From Stramonita haemastoma (taxonomy: Eukaryota > Mollusca > Gastropoda > Neogastropoda > Muricidae), in the NCBI GenBank assembly GCA_030674155.1, contig CM060326.1, forward strand, positions 28,149,201-28,161,700: a stretch of DNA of 12,500 nt, written 5' to 3'. A program made the translations under genes and the position numbers. This document shows positions 1-6,240 of the stretch, one piece after another. Numbering within the stretch: position 1 is the first letter of the stretch; each line of letters starts with the position of its first letter. The notes beneath the pieces were generated by a model. The model did no database searches and was not told the origin of the DNA. It saw only the letters and a program-made list of their open reading frames with translations.

Positions 1-1
1 G

Positions 2-94
2 CCTTTGGAGAACATCTCCAACGCTGACTGTCCGTATGCCCACTTGGTCGAGAGAGTGGGGATGTACTGCGGGAGAGACATCTCTCAACTATAA
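2..94 (+). CDS. Partial CDS: last 30 codons of an unrecognised protein
   Basis: Starting at base 2, one frame is open from the window edge to a TAA at 92-94. It gives 30 residues, beginning PLENISNADC and ending CGRDISQL. About 21 of the 30 codons end in G or C, although the surrounding DNA is AT-rich. That bias, mixed residue composition with two cysteines, and a polyadenylation signal about 80 bases after the stop all suggest a genuine terminal exon. The 5' part lies outside the window, and any upstream splice site cannot be seen. I do not recognise the family. A chance open frame of 30 codons is possible, so the call rests mainly on codon bias and the downstream signal. Confidence 0.45.
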   Translation, partial: PLENISNADCPYAHLVERVGMYCGRDISQL

Positions 95-171
95 TCACAT
101 TTTTGCCCAGGGTCCGAAACAGCAGTTGCCTTCTCTATTGTTTTGGAGGTAATCGTCGAATACGACGGACA

Positions 172-177
172 AATAAA
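172..177 (+). promoter_or_regulatory. Candidate polyadenylation signal AATAAA
   Basis: A canonical AATAAA lies 78 bases downstream of the TAA that ends the left-edge reading frame. T/GT-rich sequence, which could act as a downstream element, follows at about 239-250. Its position fits a short 3' untranslated region of roughly 100 bases. The hexamer alone is common in AT-rich DNA. Confidence 0.4.
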
Positions 178-297
178 CACGATAGATCCTATTGTACAAT
201 TCCCGCTGCACTCCCAGGTTAACATTGTATGATTAGCATTTTTGTTTTTACCATGCAGGTACAGACAAGCTGTATATATAATTATGTAGCTGATCAA

Positions 298-637
298 TTG
301 GATTCTATTTCGCTACTCGTGCCCGTTAGTTCCGAGTATATCCTCAATGCTGAGTGAATTAGCTGTACAGTTTAGATGTGATCTTTAGAGTTTTGGCGGT
401 TGGTTTTTCTGTTTGCATCAATGTCTCGGTATTTTTGTATACTTATCTGTTTGTCTTTTGGGGCCTTTCTCTCTGTCTATGTTTCTGCATCTTTTTGTCT
501 TTTTATTTGCATGATTTCCACAATTTTCTCTAGACATCATCTTTTTTTGTGATTTGGGTCATATTCGTGATTTAGAGTCATGTGTGTTCTTTTTTTTGAT
601 CTGTCATGAATCTATACTTTTTGTGCATTTGCTCTAT
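298..637. other. Single-copy T-rich intergenic stretch
   Basis: No convincing reading frame is seen here. The + strand is T-rich, with many short pyrimidine runs between about 400 and 600. A 15-base near-direct repeat, GTGATTTGGGTCAT and GTGATTTAGAGTCAT, lies at about 549-583. The stretch ends at the CT microsatellite. Confidence 0.5.
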
Positions 638-663
638 CTCCTCTCTCTCTCTCTCTCTCTCTC

Positions 664-722
<59 letters not shown>
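638..722. repeat. CT microsatellite (85 bp)
   Basis: This is an almost uninterrupted CT dinucleotide run with a few CTC interruptions near 661-671. The complementary strand reads as Arg-Glu repeats in frame. That is a translation artefact of GAGAGA and does not indicate a protein. Confidence 0.95.
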
Positions 723-725
<3 letters not shown>

Positions 726-748
726 AGCTTCCCTTGCTTGGCTACCAG
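721..748. repeat. Perfect 8-bp inverted repeat with 12-nt loop
   Basis: CTGGTAGC at 721-728 is the exact reverse complement of GCTACCAG at 741-748, with a 12-base loop between them. The left arm begins with the last CT of the microsatellite. The element could form a hairpin in single-stranded DNA or RNA. It sits about 60 bases before the ATG at 811. No function is evident. Confidence 0.6.
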
Positions 749-810
749 CAGGAAGGAATTTTGAAACGCAGTGAGCATTGTGGTGATATTTTTCATCAAA
801 GACGTTCAAT

Positions 811-1671
811 ATGCCAGTGACAGGACTGCCTAGGCGCTTGGAGTGTGTTCTGAATACCTTTTTGCAGGAAATGTCCTTAACATCCTTTAAGATGGACGGT
901 AGGGACGATCAAACAGTTATTGTGTTGCGTCTGACACCAACAGGCCAACCTGTTGCACACACTGCAACTGACAGTGCTGTGTATCATCGAAAGTGTCCAG
1001 CTCATGTTGCTAGGGACAGAAGGAGAGCGGAGGCACACAGGACATTAAGGACACAGCAACAGATGCAGGCAAGTTCTTCTTCACCTCCCTCGGGTCTTTT
1101 TCTCCCTACACCGCCAAGTCTTTTTTATACAGCACAGAATGGCACTGCACATGACACTTTCTATGCCACTGACACACACAACAGGGCTCCATGTGTGGCT
1201 GAATGTGCACGTGCAGCACAGCAGGCCAACCAGTCCCGTGATACAGTGCATGAGGCGGAAAATTCCCGGCCAGTGAAAACACAATACACGGAGGTGAATG
1301 TAAATGATTGTGATGATGGGGAGAAGTGTGATGACTGGAGTGTAGAAACAGAAGAGTTTTCTGATGAGACGATGACAATGTCACAGACACTGACAGAACA
1401 CACAGCAGAGGAAGCTATGGCTGAAGTTAACGAGCCAGCGACAGGGAGAGGTTCTGATGTGGAAGACGCAACCCCCGTAAGCAATTCAAAACAAAGCAAC
1501 CAGCTGTCTCCTGACGAATGCAGACAACTCATCCAGTGTATTCAAGAGATGCAAAGGGGCATGGATGAAGCCTTTGGTTCAAGAGAGGACAGACTCAGTC
1601 CGGCAAATAGCGAAAATGGAAACCTGTCTACACCATCCAGAAAACAGAGGACAACGTGGCCACACCGATAG
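811..1671 (+). CDS. Hypothetical 286-residue protein, possible mobile-element-associated ORF
   Basis: This is the only long reading frame in the window that is not made of simple repeats. The ATG at 811 is the first in frame after a TGA at 784-786. Residues 9-80 have a mixed composition: a leucine-rich start, a segment reading TSFKMDGRDDQTVIVLRL, then a strongly basic stretch YHRKCPAHVARDRRRAEAHR. Residues 85-200 are rich in Ser, Thr, Gln and Ala, and residues 160-215 are acidic. The 'TSF...dG...vvlR...y.rK.p....RD..Ra' pattern reminds me of a poorly characterised family of mollusc ORFs, often near transposable elements. That is recollection, not a search result. No zinc finger, reverse transcriptase, transposase or membrane segment is visible. 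A good 3' splice acceptor (tttttgcag, AG at 866-867) keeps the frame, so the true exon could begin at 868. The C-terminus may be frameshifted, as described in the next entry. It could be a host gene, a mobile-element ORF or a decayed copy. Confidence 0.5.
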   Translation: MPVTGLPRRLECVLNTFLQEMSLTSFKMDGRDDQTVIVLRLTPTGQPVAHTATDSAVYHRKCPAHVARDRRRAEAHRTLRTQQQMQASSSSPPSGLFLPTPPSLFYTAQNGTAHDTFYATDTHNRAPCVAECARAAQQANQSRDTVHEAENSRPVKTQYTEVNVNDCDDGEKCDDWSVETEEFSDETMTMSQTLTEHTAEEAMAEVNEPATGRGSDVEDATPVSNSKQSNQLSPDECRQLIQCIQEMQRGMDEAFGSREDRLSPANSENGNLSTPSRKQRTTWPHR

Positions 1672-1778
1672 AGACACGACTTGGACAAGCTTCACTTTCC
1701 TCTTCAGGCAGTGACGACAGTGACAGTCGAAATGAAGAAGAAAAAAAAAATCCCAAAAACATTATCATTGTAATATGA
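1611..1778 (+). other. Probable out-of-frame C-terminal continuation of the 811 ORF
   Basis: The frame one base back from the 811 ORF (-1) is open from just after a TAG at 1608-1610 to a TGA at 1776-1778. Its later part encodes an acidic, serine-rich tail, including SLSSSGSDDSDSRNEEE, that matches the style of the preceding protein. The 811 frame stops at 1669-1671 in a basic stretch of no obvious character. A single missing base anywhere in 1611-1668, for example in the AAAA run at 1641-1644, would join the two and give about 322 residues. A sequencing or assembly indel, a disabling mutation, or simple chance are the alternatives. No convincing slippery heptamer for programmed frameshifting is present. 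Confidence 0.35.
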
Positions 1779-1884
1779 CTTATGAACATTACCGCGATCG
1801 GAATTCCATTCGCGAAGATCCTGTGAATGTACATTGCTCGTTTTGATATGTGATTATCGGAGATTTCGATCCCCCTCCCCCCAT

Positions 1885-1944
1885 GTGAATGGGCCCAAAG
1901 CCTGACACATTAAACCATTTGTCATTGTCATTGTCATTGTCATT
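1885..1944 (+). mobile_element. Possible 3' terminus of a non-LTR retroposon with GTCATT tail
   Basis: The sequence GACACATTAAACCATTT is followed by exactly four tandem GTCATT units at 1921-1944, which run directly into the CT microsatellite. Short tandem tails in place of poly(A) are known for several non-LTR retrotransposon and SINE groups. 'cattaaac' just before such a tail also recalls molluscan elements from memory. No reverse-transcriptase sequence is present upstream, so this would be a heavily 5'-truncated copy or the 3' end of an element carrying the 811 ORF. A plain hexanucleotide microsatellite is the simpler alternative. Confidence 0.3.
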
Positions 1945-1977
1945 TCTCTCTCTCTCTCTCTCTCTCCTCTCTCTCTC

Positions 1978-2070
<93 letters not shown>
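1945..2070. repeat. CT microsatellite (126 bp)
   Basis: A nearly pure CT run with three CCT interruptions in its first 50 bases. It begins immediately after the GTCATT tandem units. It reads as a Leu-Ser repeat in one frame, which is a repeat artefact. Confidence 0.95.
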
Positions 2071-2072
<2 letters not shown>

Positions 2073-2104
2073 CGATGGCCTTACAATTAAAATCCTAGTT
2101 CCGA

Positions 2105-2599
2105 GTGCCGAGTTCTCTCTGCCTCTCTCTCTATTTGTCTCTATTTACCAGTGTCATTCTGCCTCCGTTTTGTTCTCTATGTGTTTCTGTATGTGTCGGC
2201 CTATCTGTCTGCCAGTCTCTCTGTCTGCCTGTCTCTCTCTTTCTCTCTATCTCTCTTTGTCTCTCTCTGTCTGTCTTTAGCTATCTCTATTCACAAGTGT
2301 CCTTCTGCTCTGTTTAGTTCTCTCTGTGTTTCTGAATGTCTCTGCCTATCTGTCTCCCAACCTCTCTGTCTGTCTCTCGCTCTCTTTCTATCTCTCTCAC
2401 TCTCTCTAAGTCGCGCTCTCTCTCTCTTTCTCTCTATCTCTGTTCTCTCTATATCTCTCTCTGTCTCTGTCTGTCTCTCTCTCTCTCTGTGACTCTCTCT
2501 CTGACTCTCTATCTCTCTCTCTGTGACTCTCACTCTCTCTATCTACTCTCTCTATGACTCTCTCTCTCTCTCTCTCTTTTCTCTCTCTCTCTGCTCTGT

Positions 2600-2604
<5 letters not shown>
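2105..2604. repeat. Imperfect pyrimidine-rich tract with CTGT and CTAT interruptions
   Basis: About 500 bases are dominated by CTCT interrupted by CTGT, CTAT, CTGC and TTTGT words. It is older and more diverged than the flanking pure CT runs. Both strands contain open frames (Leu/Ser on +, Arg/Glu on -) because stop codons are rare in such sequence. A 146-bp duplication lies within it. Confidence 0.9.
2141..2432 (+). repeat. Diverged 146-bp tandem duplication inside the CT-rich tract
   Basis: Two successive blocks align at an offset of 146 bases. CTATTTACCAGTGT at 2141 pairs with CTATTCACAAGTGT at 2287. The following words 'tctg..gt.t.gttctct.tgtgtttctg.atgtg', 'gcctatctgtct' and 'ctctctgtctg' recur in the same order. 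The shared non-CT words show that a specific segment was duplicated, rather than dinucleotide slippage alone. The second copy is estimated to end near 2432. Confidence 0.65.

Positions 2605-2676
<72 letters not shown>
2605..2676. repeat. Pure CT microsatellite (72 bp)
   Basis: An uninterrupted CT run that closes the CT-rich block. Its purity suggests recent expansion compared with the degenerate tract on its left. Confidence 0.95.
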
Positions 2677-2679
<3 letters not shown>

Positions 2680-2950
2680 TTTTGGTCTATTTGCATCTAA
2701 TATATGTCGCTGTTATTTTTTGATTACGGGCAGTGAGTGCAGGATTATGACTGTTATTCCTAGCCGCTGGTCTTGCAAGAATATCAAAAAGTTGTAGAAA
2801 GTAATATTTTTTGCTAGCTTTCTGTGCATGTAGAAAAAAGAGAAAAGAGACATCGGTAAGAAAAAAATATGTGCATCCACAGAAATGTGGAGATAAGATC
2901 GCCTGCGGTCTGCATAACATTTTGCCCTTGTTGTTTCTGTTTCCTCTTCT
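2677..2950. other. Single-copy stretch between CT and TA tracts
   Basis: Unique AT-rich sequence with short A-runs around 2831-2870. A minus-strand open frame of 77 codons (2687-2920) has no recognisable motif or codon bias. No gene or element is supported. Confidence 0.5.
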
Positions 2951-2956
2951 AATATA

Positions 2957-2987
<31 letters not shown>

Positions 2988-3076
2988 ATATATATAATGT
3001 ATTTTATGTATTATTGTATTATGTTTTATATATCTATATATATACATATATAACACACATATGTATATTTTTTCTC

Positions 3077-3108
<32 letters not shown>

Positions 3109-3120
3109 TTTTATATATAT

Positions 3121-3151
<31 letters not shown>

Positions 3152-3160
3152 CATACATAC
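2951..3160. repeat. TA-rich microsatellite cluster
   Basis: About 210 bases are made largely of TA dinucleotides, interrupted by TGTATTTTATGTATT, an A15 run near 3076-3090, and CATACATAC at the right end. TA runs of this size can extrude cruciforms and are often unstable. Immediately to the right, ACATATTTTCCTTAC is repeated at 3159-3173 and 3177-3191. Confidence 0.9.
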
Positions 3161-3289
3161 ATATTTTCCTTACATGACATATTTTCCTTACTCTGGTGGT
3201 TTCATACATGTGTTTTTTCCACAATTTCTTTTATGCCTTTGGTTTCTCTTGTTATCTTTCTTCTACATCGTTTAATTTCTGTCATTATC

Positions 3290-3580
3290 TGGGGTTCCTT
3301 GTGTGCAGTGCATTGCGCTTTTTGCTCGCAATTTGATGGATTGGGTTTGAGTCCAGATTTCTGCCACAACCAAGACGCATCACATGGAATTGTTTTCCTG
3401 TAGAGTTATTAATTATCAATGTTGATTCCAACCCTCTTGGGAGTGCTTTGGATAATGCTGTAACTCACAGTTGTGTGTGTAAACGCACGCAGAACACATT
3501 ATACACGCTTTAAAACATGTTCCACCTTTGGGAAGACTAGGCCATTTGTGCTGTTGGGAACAAATGTATAGCACATTTTA
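3290..3580 (+). mobile_element. Degraded tRNA-derived SINE, gastropod type
   Basis: The left part is tRNA-like: TGTGTGCAGTGC resembles a pol III A box, and GGTTTGAGTCC at 3344-3354 is a good B box. The 32-base gap between them is the spacing found in ordinary tRNA genes. CTCGCAATTTGATGGATT sits where the anticodon and variable arms would be. The next bases, GTCCAGATTTCTGCC, and further on GTGTGTGTAAACGCACGCAG with ACACGCTTTAAA, line up with my memory of a widespread gastropod SINE-type repeat (GTCCAGCTTCTGCC ... CACGTTAAAGATCC). Divergence looks high, so the copy is old and probably inactive. The 3' end, near 3580, is uncertain, and no clear target-site duplication was found. The family assignment is from memory; the box motifs are seen directly. 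Confidence 0.55.
3300..3354 (+). promoter_or_regulatory. Internal pol III A box and B box of the SINE
   Basis: The A-box-like sequence ends at 3311 (TGTGTGCAGTGC) and the B box is 3344-3354 (GGTTTGAGTCC). The B box fits the GGTTCGANTCC consensus with one CpG-type C-to-T change. The A box is weaker, with about two deviations. Confidence 0.5.
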
Positions 3581-3836
3581 CAAAACAGCAAGCACACAGG
3601 GAACGGGATCATACAAGTGCGAGAGTTGTAACTCCATTATTCTCGAATGAAAAGGGGGAAAACGATTTATATTCGCTTTTATCAGGTATCCACCCTTTCG
3701 TCATCACATTTCCCTCTGTATGAAGTAACCGTTTTCTTCTGAGTTGCGGAGTGACTCGTTTATCTTCTGGAGACAACGGAAAGGGGATAATGGTTTGGCA
3801 GGGGCAGTGGAGCAGCAGTCAGCTGGGACTTTCTGC

Positions 3837-4244
3837 AAGCTGATAGTGGCAAGCTGACAAGCTGATAGTGAGAAGCTGACAAGCTGATAGTGGAAAGCTG
3901 ACAAGCTGATTGTGGCAAGCTGACAAGCTGATAGTGGCAAGCTGACAAGCTGATAGTGGAAAGCTGACAAGCTGATAGTGGCAAGCTGACAAGCTGACTG
4001 TGGCAAGCTGACAAGCTGATAGTGGCAAGCTGACAAGCTGACTGTGGCAAGCTGACAAGCTGATAGTGGCAAGCTGACAAGCTTATGTGGCAAGCTGACA
4101 AGCTGATTGTGGCAAGCTGACAAGCTGATTGTGGCAAGCTGACAAGCTGATTGTGGCAAGCTGACAAGCTGATTGTGGCAAGCTGACAAGCTGATTGTGG
4201 CAAGCTGACAAGCTGATGTGGCAAGCTGACAAGCTGATTGTGGC
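3837..4244. repeat. Satellite domain 1: 22-bp units
   Basis: Starting with one lone 14-mer at 3837-3850, units of exactly 22 bp begin at 3851, 3873, 3895, 3917, 3939, 3961 and onward. The variable positions are the AT/TT/CT after GCTGA and the GGC/GAG/GAA at the unit end. Short units, for example near 4081-4091 and 4214-4221, have lost one or more bases. The second half is nearly homogeneous for the ATTGTGGC variant. Confidence 0.9.
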
Positions 4245-4640
4245 AAGCTGACAAGCTGATAGTGAGAAGCTGACAGTGATAAGCTGATTGTGGCAAGCTG
4301 ACAAGCTGATTGTGGCAAGCTGACAAGCTGATAGTGAGAAGCTGACAGTGATAATATGATAGTGGCAAGCTGACAAGCTGATTGTGGCAAGCTGACAGCT
4401 GATTGTGGCAAGCTGACAAGCTGATAGTGAGAAGCTGACAGTGATAATATGATAGTGGAAAGCTGACAAGCTGATTGTGGCAAGCTGACAAGCTGATAGT
4501 GAGAAGCTGACAGTGATAATATGATAGTGGCAAGCTGACAAGCTGATTGTGGCAAGCTGACAAGCTGATAGTGAAAGCTGACAGTGACAAGCTGATAGTG
4601 GCAAGCTGACAAGCTGATTGTGGCAAGCTGACAACCTTAT
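4245..4640. repeat. Satellite domain 2: 72-bp higher-order repeat
   Basis: Copies begin at 4245, 4317, 4410 and 4482. Each is composed of 22 + 14 + 14 + 22 bp. Three of the four copies carry the distinctive variant AATATGATAGTGG after AAGCTGACAGTGAT. The interval from 4317 to 4410 is 93 bp because one extra unit, shortened by one base, is inserted. Sharing of a rare variant at a fixed period shows amplification of a multi-unit block. Confidence 0.85.
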
Positions 4641-4652
4641 TGTGGCAAGCTG

Positions 4653-4792
4653 ACAGTGATACGCTGACAGTGATAAGCTGATAGCAGCAAGCTGACCGTG
4701 ATAAGCTGATCGTGATAAGCTGACAGTGATACGCTGACAGTGATAAGCTGATAGCAGCAAGCTGACCGTGATAAGCTGACCGTGATAAGCTG
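4653..4792. repeat. Satellite domain 3: two 70-bp higher-order units of five 14-mers
   Basis: The blocks at 4653-4722 and 4723-4792 are nearly identical. Each contains five 14-mers, including the marker variants ACGCTGACAGTGAT and AAGCTGATAGCAGC. Only about one substitution separates them (GATCGTGAT versus GACCGTGAT), which suggests a recent duplication. More diverged 14-mers continue to about 4870. Confidence 0.85.
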
Positions 4793-5099
4793 ACAGTGAT
4801 AAGCTGACAGTGCTAACTGATAGTTATTAGCTGAAAGTGATAAGTTGACAGTAATAAGCTGACTGTGGTAAGCTGACAGTGATATAATATATAAGCTGAG
4901 AGTGGCAGCTGACAAGCTGACGGGCAAGCAAGCTAACAGAGCCTGTGTGTGCTGGATGTGACACATTGCTCACTCCGTGTAATGACTGCCTGCATCCAGC
5001 CATGCTAATCACAGGCATTGGCCTGATCAGTGGCCACAGGTGAAGATTAGTTTGTTTGCGTGATAACTAAAGGTATTATGCTGCCAGGAAGGGAGATGT

Positions 5100-5255
5100 A
5101 TGCGTGCGTGCGTGTGTGTGTTGTGTGTGTGTGTGTGTGTGGTGTGTGGTGGTGTGTGGTGTGTGTGTGCGGTAGTAGGGGTGGGGGTGTATTGTGGACT
5201 GTGAGTGCGTGTGTGTTGTGTGTGTGTGTGGGGCGTGTATGTGTGTGTGCTGTTT

Positions 5256-5286
<31 letters not shown>

Positions 5287-5359
5287 GTGTGGTGTGTGTG
5301 TGTGTGTGGGTGTGGTGGTGTGTGTGTGTAGTGTGTCTGTCGTGTGTGTGGGTGTGTGT

Positions 5360-5393
<34 letters not shown>

Positions 5394-5490
5394 GTGTGTG
5401 TGTGTGTGTGTGTGTGTGTTGTGTGGTGTGTGTGTGTGTGTGTGTAGTGTGTGTCGTGTGTGTGTGTGTGTGTGTGTGTGTTGTTGTTGG
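5100..5490. repeat. TG/CA microsatellite, compound (about 390 bp)
   Basis: TGTG runs are interrupted by TGGTGTGG, GTAGTAGGGG and TGTCGTG words; GT-rich sequence continues more loosely to about 5590. Alternating purine-pyrimidine runs of this length can adopt Z-DNA. As RNA, UG repeats bind TDP-43-type and CELF-type proteins. The His/Thr (minus) and Val/Cys (plus) reading frames are repeat artefacts. Confidence 0.95.
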
Positions 5491-6240
5491 GATGGGGTGA
5501 GTGCATGTCTGTTTGTGAATGTGTGTTTATTTTAGTGTTGTGCGTGCGTGTGTGGGTGTGTGTCAGTGTGTCTGTTTTTCCCGTGTGGCATGGGGTTTCA
5601 CGCATGTGTATATGCTAGTGCATTTAGTTGTGAAGATGTGTGTTGGGGGGCTGGTTCTGTTTACCTATGATTTCAACACTAAGATATATACATCACTTTA
5701 TACTGCAGATATGAAGATTGTGACAGAACAAAGCAAATTACCACATATAACAATCAAGTAAGTAAATAAGCAAACAAACAAAAACGTTTCTTAAAGAATA
5801 ATCATGTTGCTGTTGTTGTTAGGTGTTCCCCAGCTGAATATCTGAGGGGGAGGGGCACCCAGAATTTGTTTTTTGGTCTCTTGTCACACCTGAATGCCAA
5901 GCGAAACATTGAATACACATTGAATGAGATGGTTGCATGCATCGTGATTTTAAAATTGCTTTGACGTATTGGCATCGTATTCTGGCTTAAAATTTTTTCT
6001 TCTTAGGTGAGTGTACAGTTTGTTATTCAAGGAACGATACTCTCAACATGTTAAAGTACAACATACTCCACTATAGGTCTTGGCACTTTGGTTATATCAG
6101 TAGCGGTAACACTTTTTTTGCCTGGGCCAAAAAGGAATGAGAAACCCCCAAAATGTATCATAAAATATGTTACAATCTGCATACATAGTACGGAACAACT
6201 TGTAACAATGCCTTATTTGTCGCAATAGGTTCAAAAGTAG
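5491..6240. other. Single-copy AT-rich DNA with isolated splice-like signals
   Basis: No substantial coding frame is supported. A possible 49-base internal exon is bounded by CTGCAG (AG at 5707-5708) and GTAAGTA (from 5758), open in one frame (16 codons). A pyrimidine run directly followed by AG and GTGAGT occurs at 5993-6012. Imperfect inverted repeats occur at about 5821-5858 (GGTGTTCCCC with GGGGCACC) and 6112-6136. All are weak individually. Confidence 0.3.

Larger units (their letters stand above)
3835..4937. repeat. Complex tandem satellite with 14-bp and 8-bp modules
   Basis: About 1.1 kb is built from two related modules: a 14-mer (AAGCTGATAGTGGC and variants) and an 8-mer (AAGCTGAC). 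Together they form a 22-bp unit. Three domains follow one another: mostly 22-bp units (3837-4244), a 72-bp higher-order domain (4245 to about 4640), and 14-bp units organised as a 70-bp higher-order repeat (about 4640-4870). A decayed edge runs to 4937. Almost every module contains AGCT. On the minus strand all three frames are open for long distances and read as SACQLATISLSACHNQLV-like repeats. The 22-bp and 14-bp lengths are not multiples of three, and there are indels, so coding is unlikely. Confidence 0.95.

Noticed and set aside
721..760. Hairpin as a Helitron 3' terminus
   Set aside because: No CTRR end follows the hairpin, no matching TC start was found, and no Rep/helicase sequence is present.
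1635..1650. Programmed -1 ribosomal frameshift joining the 811 ORF to its tail
   Set aside because: The in-frame codons around the AAAA run do not form an X XXY YYZ slippery heptamer and no clear downstream pseudoknot is visible; an indel is simpler.
2291..2723. Arg/Glu and Leu/Ser frames on both strands
   Set aside because: They arise from the CT-rich tract; overlapping frames on both strands indicate absence of stops, not genes.
3835..4937. Regularly spaced 22-bp repeats resembling a CRISPR array
   Set aside because: The units are directly adjacent with no unique spacers, the period changes between 14, 22, 70 and 72 bp, and the surroundings are animal-like. It is a satellite.
5027..5605. 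192-codon His/Thr-rich minus frame that resembles a metal-binding protein
   Set aside because: It is entirely the CA strand of the TG microsatellite; length and composition follow from the dinucleotide.
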